From Emcibacteraceae bacterium (lineage in GTDB: Bacteria > Pseudomonadota > Alphaproteobacteria > Sphingomonadales > Emcibacteraceae): a DNA stretch of 12,787 nt. Position 1 is the stretch's first letter; each line of letters opens with the position of its first letter. Position numbers and translations under genes: made by a program. This document shows positions 7,052 to 12,787 of this stretch, one piece after another. The notes under the pieces are model-generated. The model was not told the DNA's origin. It saw nothing but the letters and a program-made list of their open reading frames with translations, and made no database searches. The stretch lies in assembly GCA_016763335.1 (NCBI GenBank), contig JAESUD010000186.1:1-12787 (forward strand), written 5' to 3'.

Positions 7052-7360
7052 ATTCAAATACAAGCCGTCTTCATTTGATTGTAATGATTTTTTACCTTTT
7101 TTAGGTAAAGGAACTTCCAATTTCATACAATACCCCATCAAAGCAGCAGCAATTTCAGGTTGGCTATACTTCACAGTGCCGGCTTTCCCCTCACCAGCAT
7201 TAAAAACTTTCATAGCAACTGCAATGCCGTTTTTCGTTGTCAGATCAAATTCACTGACATTTTCCACATTAAATTTAATCCCTTTACGTCTAGAGTATTG
7301 CATTAAAGCAATTTTCAATTCATGTTCAGTAAAAAATATATCTCTGTTTTCGCTTGGCAT
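7037..7360 (-). CDS. hypothetical protein, upstream member of a tandem paralogue pair
   Basis: A 107-residue soluble protein, family not recognised. It starts at ATG 7360 with GGGGA 6-7 bases upstream; the TTG one codon earlier is too close to that site. The N-terminus MPSENRDIFFTE matches MPLEIKHIYFTE of the next gene, which also supports this start. The core has predicted helix EHELKIALMQYSRRKG (12-27), the YSQPEIAAALMGYCMKLEVP block (65-84), then PLPKKGKKSL and a C-terminal strand (GLYLNIKIL). The paralogue 44 bases downstream keeps the same residue positions. This is the first gene of the minus-strand run toward ctaA and faces a divergent control region, so its promoter may serve all four genes. 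Confidence 0.8.
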   Translation of the reverse strand: MPSENRDIFFTEHELKIALMQYSRRKGIKFNVENVSEFDLTTKNGIAVAMKVFNAGEGKAGTVKYSQPEIAAALMGYCMKLEVPLPKKGKKSLQSNEDGLYLNIKIL

Positions 7361-7411
7361 CAATTTTCCCCAACAATTTGTTTAGCAAGGTTTTTTTTAA
7401 AGTTATTAGTA

Positions 7412-7441
7412 TTAATAATTTATCGTCATAATCATTAACAA
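7412..7441 (-). promoter_or_regulatory. candidate promoter of the paralogue-DUF1499 run
   Basis: On the minus strand TTGTTA (7436-7441) and TATTAA (7412-7417) are 18 bases apart, each matching consensus at 4 of 6 positions. The -35 box is the start of one copy of the 11-bp tandem repeat, which would make the repeat well placed to control this promoter. Confidence 0.3.
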
Positions 7442-7452
7442 ATCATTAACAA
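7431..7452. repeat. perfect 11-bp tandem direct repeat in the divergent control region
   Basis: ATCATTAACAA occurs twice back to back (7431-7441, 7442-7452). The period is about one helical turn, so two proteins would bind the same DNA face. It lies between the candidate promoters of the two divergent transcription units. Only two copies exist, so it is not an array. Confidence 0.6.
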
Positions 7453-7474
7453 CATATAAATTATTACTAAAATT

Positions 7475-7503
7475 ATAACATAAATGTTACTACAGGTTAT
7501 AAT
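7475..7503 (+). promoter_or_regulatory. candidate promoter of the exported DUF1579-like gene
   Basis: A perfect TATAAT (7498-7503) is preceded after 17 bases by ATAACA (7475-7480, 4 of 6). Start of transcription near 7510 gives a leader of about 50 bases ending in AGGTG, 7 bases before the ATG at 7559. Confidence 0.55.
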
Positions 7504-7558
7504 TTAATAATGTATATTAGCGCAGAGCATATATTCATATAAATTTAGGTGTAAATCA

Positions 7559-8155
7559 ATGATTAAGAAATTTCTTATATTTACAACGATTACTTTATTG
7601 TCTTCAAATATTACATTGCGTTCATTTTCTCAAATGGTCAGGGATGATCCATTAATATATCAACCAGACCCGGATAGTCCGATTTTATCAAGAAACCCTT
7701 CCTTAGACGACGAAGGTGAGGCTTTTGATTTTCTAATTGGAGATTGGGATGTTGTCATAACATGGGAACCAATAAATAACCCAAAAGATACTTACAGGGC
7801 AAAATGGCATAATCATTGGGTTATCGACGGCCATGTGGTAATGCAAGAATGGCGAGGACCGAGCTTAACGGGTGCTGAATTTCGCTTTTTCGATACAAAA
7901 ACCAAAACCTGGACTGGGCGCAATATATATGTAGATGGTGCGTGGAGAGATACAGAGGCGGTAACAGATGGTGATAAGCTCATTGTCACAATATTTGGAC
8001 ATAACCAAGCCCGCGGCGATTTTCTTAACCGCGAAACTTATTTTAATATATCCAAAGACAGTTTTGAAATGAAATCAGATATCTCACTTGATGGTGGTAA
8101 GAACTGGCGAAAAGGTGATTATCATATGATTGTCACTAGATCGGTTGAAAACTAA
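7559..8155 (+). CDS. exported DUF1579-like protein
   Basis: A 198-residue protein with an N-terminal signal-like segment (MIKKFLIFTTITLLSSNITL), so probably periplasmic; the cleavage site is not clear-cut. The mature part has the pattern of the DUF1579-type beta-barrel family: FDFLIGDWDVV (57-67), WVIDGHVVMQEWRG (87-100), FRFFDTKTKTWTGRNIYVDG, and near the end SDISLDGGKNWRKGDYHM. These proteins are lipocalin-like in appearance with no settled biochemical role. The ATG has AGGTG 7 bases upstream and a good -10 further up. It is transcribed away from the paralogue pair and is followed after 24 bases by a small membrane protein gene. Confidence 0.78.
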   Translation: MIKKFLIFTTITLLSSNITLRSFSQMVRDDPLIYQPDPDSPILSRNPSLDDEGEAFDFLIGDWDVVITWEPINNPKDTYRAKWHNHWVIDGHVVMQEWRGPSLTGAEFRFFDTKTKTWTGRNIYVDGAWRDTEAVTDGDKLIVTIFGHNQARGDFLNRETYFNISKDSFEMKSDISLDGGKNWRKGDYHMIVTRSVEN

Positions 8156-8179
8156 CAACGCTCACATTATATCAACTGC

Positions 8180-8386
8180 ATGAACTTTGAAGTAACCATA
8201 AGTATTTTTATTGTCACCCTTATTTTGATGATTGGCGCCTTTTTAAAATCGCGTCAACCCAAAGAAATAGACAAGCCTTGGTCTATTCCCTGGAACGGTG
8301 TTGTTTTTCTTTGCATATTAACCTTAATGGTAATGATTAATCACCTTCTTACACTTAATAAAACTGGCGCAATTCCGTATTTATAA
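8180..8386 (+). CDS. small two-helix membrane protein
   Basis: A 68-residue protein with hydrophobic helices at about 5-22 and 39-58, joined by a basic/polar loop (KSRQPKEIDKPWSIPW). The second helix carries a conserved-looking His (MINHLLTL). This layout fits a small inner-membrane protein; no family name is assigned. No ribosome binding site is visible before ATG 8180, which lies 24 bases after the preceding stop, so translation may depend on coupling. Its stop shares the palindrome TTATAA with the maeB stop on the other strand, a 6-base convergent overlap. Confidence 0.65.
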   Translation: MNFEVTISIFIVTLILMIGAFLKSRQPKEIDKPWSIPWNGVVFLCILTLMVMINHLLTLNKTGAIPYL

Positions 8387-10678
8387 CGGCCATTGATTGG
8401 CATTTTCTTTTTCAAGGTTTTGCGCATCTTTAACGGCTATTGCTGTCATGTTGAGTATACCGCGCGCACTGACACCCGGCGTAACAATATGAGCTGGCAT
8501 CGCCGCACCAAGCAAAATCGGGCCAACCAACAAACCGCGTTCAACACTTTTGACAAGCCCAAGAGCACTATTAGCACTATCAAGATTAGGGAATATCAGC
8601 AGATTTGCCGCCCCGTCTAAGGCGCAATCCTGGATCATATCATTTCTAAGTTCTTCATTTAATGCCGCGTCCGCATGCATTTCGCCGTCGACTTCAAGCC
8701 CAGGAACCCGTTCGCGCAACATTTTCACCGCCTTACCCATCTTTACCGCCGATGGCGCTTTTGATGAACCAAAATTGGAATGAGAAAGTAGCGCCACTTT
8801 CGGTTTTATGCCGAACAATTCAATTTGCTTCGCTGCCGCAATAGTGCTTTCAACAATCTGTTCCATTGTCGGGTCAATATCCATAAAGGCATCGGTAATA
8901 AAAAGCGTTTGTTGTGGCAAGATAAGAACGCTTAACGTTGATATTTTTTGCGTTGGGTTCTTGCGACCAATAATATCAATAATATAACGGATATGAAAAT
9001 CAAATCGGCCATATGTGCCGCAGATCATCGCGTCCTGATATCCAAGTTTTACCGCCATTGCCGCAATCACAGTCGTGTTTGTGCGTACTATTGTCTTGGC
9101 GGCCTCCCTTGAGACCCCTTTACGACCAACAATTTTATGATAAGCCGTCCAAAATTCTTTATAACGGTCATCATGATGAGGATTAATAACTTCATAATCT
9201 ACATTAGCTTTAAGTCGTAACCCAAGCTTTTCAATACGTTTTTCAATTATATCAGGGCGCCCAATAAGTGTCGCTTTGATGATATCCTCATCAATAGCCG
9301 CCTGCACAGCACGCAGCACATTTTCATTTTCACCTTCCGCATATACAATGCGTTTTGGGTCTTTTTTCGCATCTTCAATAATCGGTTGCATGAGCATATT
9401 TGATTTGAAGATAAAGTTACCGATTTTCTCACGGTATGCCTGCATATCTTTGATTGGTCTAGCGGCAACGCCACTTTTCATAGCAGCCTCGGCGACCGCA
9501 GGAGCGATTTCAAGTATCAATCTCGGGTCAAACGGTTTTGGAATAATATAATCAGGGCCAAATTTTAAATCTTCGCCGCGGTAAGCGTTCGCCACCTCGT
9601 CCGAGCTTTCACGGTAAGCCAAATCAGCAATTGCCCACACGCAAGCTTTTTTCATTTCATCATTAATTTCCGTTGCGCCAACATCAAGCGCCCCGCGAAA
9701 TAAAAATGGAAAACAAAGAACATTATTAACCTGATTTGGATAATCGGAACGACCCGTGGCAATGATGGCATCCGGACGTGCTTTTTTACATTCTTCGGGG
9801 GTGATTTCCGGTGTCGAGTTGGCAAGCGCCAATATAAATGGCTTATCGGCCATTTTCTTAACCATCGATGGTTTCAAAATTCCCGGCGCAGAAAGACCTA
9901 AAAACACATCCGCGTCGCCGATGGCATCATCAAGTGTACGCATGGATGTATCACGGGCGTAGCGGTCTTTATACTTGTTCATGTCTTTCTTGCGGCCAAC
10001 ATAAACCACACCTTCGACATCAATAAGCGTTACATTTTCCCGTTTAAGTCCAAGTGTGACCAATAAATCAAGACATGCCAGTGACGCCGCACCGCCGCCC
10101 GTGGCAACTAGTTTGATATCTTCCATTTTCTTATCAACCACGCGCAGGCCGTTTGATATGGCCGCACCCGCAACAATCGCTGTGCCGTGTTGATCATCAT
10201 GAAACACCGGGATTTTCATCCGTTTGCGTAACGCTTCTTCAACAATAAAGCATTCCGGCGCTTTAATATCTTCAAGGTTAATTGCCCCGAACGTCGGTTC
10301 AAGCGATGCTATAATTTCAATTAATTTTTCAGGATCACCTTGGTCAATTTCAATATCAAAAACATTGATACCCGCGAATTTCTTAAATAAAACCGCTTTT
10401 CCTTCCATCACCGGCTTTGACGCTAGCGGCCCGATATTACCAAGGCCAAGAACCGCTGTACCATTGGTAACCACACCGACGAGGTTGGCGCGGATTGTCA
10501 TATCCGCAACGGCGGCCGGATCCTCAACGATCGCTTCACAAGCGTAAGCAACCCCTGGTGAATAGGCCCGTGCCAAGTCGCGTTGGTTAGCGAGCGGCGT
10601 TGTTGGAATAATGGCTAATTTGCCCGGTGTCGGTTCTGTGTGGTAACGAAGGCTTGTTTCTTTAAACTTATCAACCAT
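8381..10678 (-). CDS. maeB: NADP-type malic enzyme with C-terminal phosphotransacetylase-like domain
   Basis: A 765-residue cytoplasmic enzyme for oxidative decarboxylation of malate to pyruvate, feeding acetyl-CoA and usually yielding NADPH. Catalytic Y39 (in [13 protein letters not shown]) and K94 ([12 protein letters not shown]), and metal ligands E136-D137 ([12 protein letters not shown]) and D162 (HDDQHGTA), sit at the positions known for E. coli MaeB. The dinucleotide loop reads [15 protein letters not shown], with Gly where GAGA is usual. From about residue 430 the protein continues into a phosphate acetyltransferase-like domain ([19 protein letters not shown]-unrelated), which in this family acts mainly as an acetyl-CoA-responsive regulatory and oligomerisation module. 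ATG 10678 has AAGGA 9 bases upstream. Coenzyme choice is inferred from the fused architecture; some fused enzymes use NAD. Confidence 0.96.
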   Translation of the reverse strand: MVDKFKETSLRYHTEPTPGKLAIIPTTPLANQRDLARAYSPGVAYACEAIVEDPAAVADMTIRANLVGVVTNGTAVLGLGNIGPLASKPVMEGKAVLFKKFAGINVFDIEIDQGDPEKLIEIIASLEPTFGAINLEDIKAPECFIVEEALRKRMKIPVFHDDQHGTAIVAGAAISNGLRVVDKKMEDIKLVATGGGAASLACLDLLVTLGLKRENVTLIDVEGVVYVGRKKDMNKYKDRYARDTSMRTLDDAIGDADVFLGLSAPGILKPSMVKKMADKPFILALANSTPEITPEECKKARPDAIIATGRSDYPNQVNNVLCFPFLFRGALDVGATEINDEMKKACVWAIADLAYRESSDEVANAYRGEDLKFGPDYIIPKPFDPRLILEIAPAVAEAAMKSGVAARPIKDMQAYREKIGNFIFKSNMLMQPIIEDAKKDPKRIVYAEGENENVLRAVQAAIDEDIIKATLIGRPDIIEKRIEKLGLRLKANVDYEVINPHHDDRYKEFWTAYHKIVGRKGVSREAAKTIVRTNTTVIAAMAVKLGYQDAMICGTYGRFDFHIRYIIDIIGRKNPTQKISTLSVLILPQQTLFITDAFMDIDPTMEQIVESTIAAAKQIELFGIKPKVALLSHSNFGSSKAPSAVKMGKAVKMLRERVPGLEVDGEMHADAALNEELRNDMIQDCALDGAANLLIFPNLDSANSALGLVKSVERGLLVGPILLGAAMPAHIVTPGVSARGILNMTAIAVKDAQNLEKENANQWPL

Positions 10679-10692
10679 TTATGATTATCCTT

Positions 10693-10710
10693 AAGTTGGT
10701 TAACCAAATT
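10693..10710. promoter_or_regulatory. near-palindrome in the maeB leader
   Basis: A perfect 12-bp palindrome TTGGTTAACCAA (10696-10707) extends to 18 bp with one mismatched pair. It touches a minus-strand TATAAA (10709-10714) that could be the maeB -10 box, although no good -35 accompanies it. The position just downstream of a promoter suits a repressor site. The binding factor is unknown. Confidence 0.35.
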
Positions 10711-10721
10711 TATAGCGAAAC

Positions 10722-10755
10722 AAAAAAAAAGGGAAGGACTAATGCCCTTCCCCTT
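10722..10755 (-). terminator. intrinsic terminator of ald
   Basis: Minus-strand RNA forms GGGAAGG/CCUUCCC (10746-10752 with 10731-10737), extended by three pairs including a G-U, closing an 8-base loop and running into nine consecutive U (10722-10730). This is a strong classical terminator 31 bases after the ald stop. It implies that maeB downstream has its own promoter. Confidence 0.9.
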
Positions 10756-10786
10756 AAAGAAAATTTAAAAACTGTTTTAAAAACGC

Positions 10787-11893
10787 TTAAAGTGAGACCG
10801 CTGAATAAGCAAGATCAAGGTCAGTGGCAACCGCTTCATATGTTACTTTTCCGTTTTGAACATTTACACCATTTTTAAGATGCTCATCATCAGCACACGC
10901 CTGTTTCCAGCCTTTATTAGCCAGTGCAACAGCAAATGGCAGTGTTGCATTATTAAGCGCATATGTTGATGTATGGGCAACTGCACCAGGCATATTGGCC
11001 ACACAATAATAAACAACACCATCAATAATGAATGTTGGATCAGAATGAGTTGTTGCTTTTGAATTTTCAAAACAACCACCTTGATCGATTGAAATATCAA
11101 CAAGCACTGCGCCGTCTTTCATCTTTTTAGCTGTTTCAGCGGAAATGAGTTTCGGTGCCGCGGCACCGGCAACAAGAACCGCACCAATTACAAGATCAGC
11201 CTGTAAAACCGCTTCTTCAAGGGCATGACCCGTTGAATAAACAGTTTTCACTGCACCGCGAAAACGGGCATCAAGAACACGCATTTGATTGATGTTACGG
11301 TCAAACACGGTAACATCCGCGCCAAGACCAACGGCCATTTCCGCCGCGTTCATTCCTGATACACCGCCGCCAATGACGACAACTTTAGCCGGGGCAACGC
11401 CCGGTACGCCACCAAGAAGGATACCACGACCACCCGAAGCTTTCTCAAGGGCATGGGCACCAGCCTGAATTGACATACGTCCGGCAACTTCGCTCATCGG
11501 AGCAAGAAGCGGCAGTGATCCGTCGTCAGACGTGACCGTTTCATAGGCAATCGCAGTGCAACCGGTAGCCATAAGAGCTTCTGTTTGTGGTTTATCAGCC
11601 GCTAAATGAAGGTAAGTAAAAAGAAGATGATCTTTCGTAAGCATCGCGCACTCGTTTAATTGTGGCTCTTTTACTTTAACAATCATTTCAGATTTTGCAA
11701 AAACGCCCTCTGCTGTTGCAATAATTTCACAGCCAACCGCTTCATAATCCGCATCACTAATACCTATACCGGCACCGGCTTTGGTTTCAATAATCACATC
11801 ATGACCATTACGGATCAATTCAGATGCGCTTGATGGCGTTAAACCCACACGGTATTCATGAACTTTAATTTCTTTTGGACAACCAATAATCAT
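10787..11893 (-). CDS. ald: alanine dehydrogenase
   Basis: A 368-residue cytoplasmic NAD-dependent enzyme for the reversible deamination of L-alanine to pyruvate and ammonium. Substrate residues are R15 ([14 protein letters not shown]), K75 (IVKVKEPQ) and H96 (YLHLAAD). The Rossmann loop is GGGVSG (175-180) in [18 protein letters not shown], ending at acidic D198 (VTVFDR), which favours NAD. The [12 protein letters not shown] and [20 protein letters not shown] blocks are diagnostic of Ald rather than of transhydrogenase. Length and start (ATG 11893, GGGA about 9 bases upstream) are as expected. It is divergent from an Lrp/AsnC gene, the arrangement known for aldR-ald in rhizobia and mycobacteria, so alanine-responsive activation is likely. 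Confidence 0.97.
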   Translation of the reverse strand: MIIGCPKEIKVHEYRVGLTPSSASELIRNGHDVIIETKAGAGIGISDADYEAVGCEIIATAEGVFAKSEMIVKVKEPQLNECAMLTKDHLLFTYLHLAADKPQTEALMATGCTAIAYETVTSDDGSLPLLAPMSEVAGRMSIQAGAHALEKASGGRGILLGGVPGVAPAKVVVIGGGVSGMNAAEMAVGLGADVTVFDRNINQMRVLDARFRGAVKTVYSTGHALEEAVLQADLVIGAVLVAGAAAPKLISAETAKKMKDGAVLVDISIDQGGCFENSKATTHSDPTFIIDGVVYYCVANMPGAVAHTSTYALNNATLPFAVALANKGWKQACADDEHLKNGVNVQNGKVTYEAVATDLDLAYSAVSL

Positions 11894-11961
11894 AATAACT
11901 TTTCCCTTGATATATTTGTAAATAAGATGAATTAAACATATCCGTCTTTCAGAAAAATGTC

Positions 11962-12009
11962 CTTGCGTTGTTTGGTGTATTTTTATTGATTTTTCGCATA
12001 TTCTTGCGT
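11962..12009. repeat. 7-bp direct repeats in the ald-lrp divergent region
   Basis: CTTGCGT occurs at 11962-11968 and again at 12003-12009, 41 bases apart, close to four helical turns. The second copy ends at the lrp -10 box. This spacing is compatible with wrapping by an Lrp-type octamer, but Lrp sites are degenerate and a 7-mer may be chance. Confidence 0.3.
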
Positions 12010-12014
12010 ATATA
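11986..12014 (+). promoter_or_regulatory. candidate promoter of the lrp-family gene
   Basis: TTGATT (11986-11991) and TATATA (12009-12014) are separated by exactly 17 bases. The predicted first transcribed base falls at about 12021-12022, which is the ATG itself, suggesting a leaderless transcript. Confidence 0.5.
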
Positions 12015-12021
12015 CCTAATT

Positions 12022-12507
12022 ATGAGACATAAATTTCTAAATTTAAAGTTAGACAAGATTGATCTTGCGATCCTCGATAACTTACAAAAAGACGGCAGGA
12101 TCAGCAATTCTGACCTTGCTGACAAAATAAACCTGTCCCAATCCGCTTGTCTGCGCCGTGTTAAAGGCCTCGAAAAAGAAGGCGTCATTGAAGGCTATGT
12201 CGCCGTCATGAACCAAACCGCTGCGGGCCTACCGGATAATGTATTTGTACAGATCACCGTTGAAAAACAAACCAAGGAACTTCTATCCGAATTTGAGCGC
12301 ATCGTAAAAGATTGCCCGCAAATCATGGAATGTTATCTTATGAGCGGCGACGCCGACTATATGCTGCGCGTTATCGTGTCCGATGCTTCCGACTATGAAA
12401 AACTCCACATGGACGTCCTAACCGCCCTGCCCGGTGTATCACAAATAAAACCAAATTTTTCTCTGAGGACAGTGACAAAGAAGAACGACATTCCTTTTAA
12501 TTTGTAA
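12022..12507 (+). CDS. Lrp/AsnC-family transcriptional regulator, probable regulator of ald
   Basis: A 161-residue DNA-binding regulator. Residues 11-60 form the N-terminal winged helix-turn-helix (LDKIDLAILDNLQKDGRIS, then SDLADKINLSQSACLRRVKG). Residues 74-155 form the RAM effector/oligomerisation domain, with the ligand-loop motif MSGDADYMLRVIV (107-119) and the terminal SLRTVTKKNDIPF. ATG 12022 gives the usual family length; the frame is open upstream to a TTG at 11968, but that adds a hydrophobic stretch foreign to the family. No ribosome binding site precedes ATG 12022, and the candidate promoter places the start of transcription at the ATG. Divergence from ald suggests an AldR-like alanine sensor that also controls itself; this is inference from position. 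Confidence 0.93.
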   Translation: MRHKFLNLKLDKIDLAILDNLQKDGRISNSDLADKINLSQSACLRRVKGLEKEGVIEGYVAVMNQTAAGLPDNVFVQITVEKQTKELLSEFERIVKDCPQIMECYLMSGDADYMLRVIVSDASDYEKLHMDVLTALPGVSQIKPNFSLRTVTKKNDIPFNL

Positions 12508-12521
12508 TTTCATTACTTTTT
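12504..12521 (+). terminator. weak hairpin between convergent genes
   Basis: GTAAT (12504-12508) and ATTAC (12512-12516) enclose a 3-base loop, followed by five T on the plus strand. It includes the lrp stop codon and overlaps the stop of the convergent gene. A 5-pair stem is marginal. Confidence 0.25.
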
Positions 12522-12787
12522 AAGTGACCTCATCCCGAAACAGAACCGCATAAAATTCCAGCGTCTGATGAATATTTCATAAATCAAGGCCGACCCAAAA
12601 TATGATAACAATAATATAATGGTAAAAGGCAGCCATACACCGTCAAAATATGGAATTAAATTAACCGCGACTAAAACAATCACTGTTTGATGTAATATAT
12701 AAAACGGGTAACAGGCCGGAGCAGCATATTTAAGAAATTTATTGCTATGCGTTAAGTATTTTTTTGCATAACCAATACAAGAGAGTA
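12513..12787 (-). CDS. acyltransferase family 3 membrane protein, C-terminal part only
   Basis: The last 90 or so codons of a gene that enters from the right edge, ending with TAA at 12513-12515. The translation contains AAPACYPFYILHQTVIVLVA, the characteristic late segment of acyltransferase-3 (OafA/NodX-type) proteins, then a second helix (VWLPFTIILLLSYFGSALIY) and a basic tail (RRWNFMRFCFGMRSLKK). The family transfers acyl groups to sugars or other carbohydrates at the inner membrane using about ten helices; the catalytic N-terminal part is outside the window. It converges on the lrp-family gene with only 5 bases between the two stops. The substrate cannot be judged. Confidence 0.8.
   Translation of the reverse strand, partial: LSCIGYAKKYLTHSNKFLKYAAPACYPFYILHQTVIVLVAVNLIPYFDGVWLPFTIILLLSYFGSALIYEIFIRRWNFMRFCFGMRSLKK

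Noticed and set aside
7431..7452. CRISPR or iteron array
   Set aside because: Only two 11-bp copies with no spacers and no replication or cas genes nearby.
7364..7558. Riboswitch or small RNA gene in the divergent gap
   Set aside because: No stable GC-containing stem or known conserved core is visible; only the repeat and candidate promoters can be supported.
8393..10547. Plus-strand open frames opposite maeB
   Set aside because: Shadows of a long, fully recognised coding region; their translations have low-complexity composition and no domain motifs.
11968..12021. 18-residue hydrophobic extension of the Lrp-family protein from a TTG
   Set aside because: Would place the candidate promoter inside the gene and adds a membrane-like stretch foreign to Lrp/AsnC proteins.

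Overview
The window reads as chromosomal DNA of an AT-rich alphaproteobacterium. The indicators are a Cox15-type haem A synthase next to rplM-rpsI, an S9 protein with an acidic N-terminal extension, a fused malic enzyme/phosphotransacetylase-like protein, and an alanine dehydrogenase divergent from an Lrp/AsnC regulator. I cannot assign an order or genus. No rRNA, tRNA, CRISPR array, insertion sequence or phage gene was seen, and no gap between genes exceeds 200 bases.

Layout. (a) 1-1511, minus strand: an ABC export-type system, with an ATPase translationally coupled (TGATG) to an FtsX/MacB-like permease that runs off the left edge; a possible 39-residue hydrophobic peptide overlaps the ATPase start. 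(b) 1555-3402, minus: a large TPR protein ending in an SGNH-hydrolase-like domain. (c) 3498-4620, minus: the rplM-rpsI ribosomal protein operon with its own promoter and a clear intrinsic terminator. (d) 4736-7360, minus: ctaA, a DUF1499-type membrane protein, and two small tandem paralogues of unknown function. (e) 7364-7558: a divergent control region with a perfect 11-bp tandem repeat. (f) 7559-8386, plus: an exported DUF1579-like protein followed by a 68-residue two-helix membrane protein. (g) 8381-11893, minus: maeB and ald, separated by a strong terminator. (h) 12022-12507, plus: an Lrp/AsnC regulator, probably of ald and possibly leaderless. (i) 12513-12787, minus: the C-terminus of an acyltransferase-3 family membrane protein, cut by the right edge.

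How the genes fit together. Ald interconverts alanine and pyruvate, and MaeB links malate to pyruvate, so region (g)-(h) is a pyruvate-node cluster probably controlled by the divergent Lrp protein. Region (c)-(d) joins translation with cytochrome oxidase cofactor synthesis, a conserved-looking neighbourhood. The less familiar material is the TPR-SGNH fusion, the tandem paralogue pair upstream of DUF1499-ctaA, and several perfect symmetric elements in the intergenic DNA. I do not see convincing evidence of a new multi-gene defence or mobile system.
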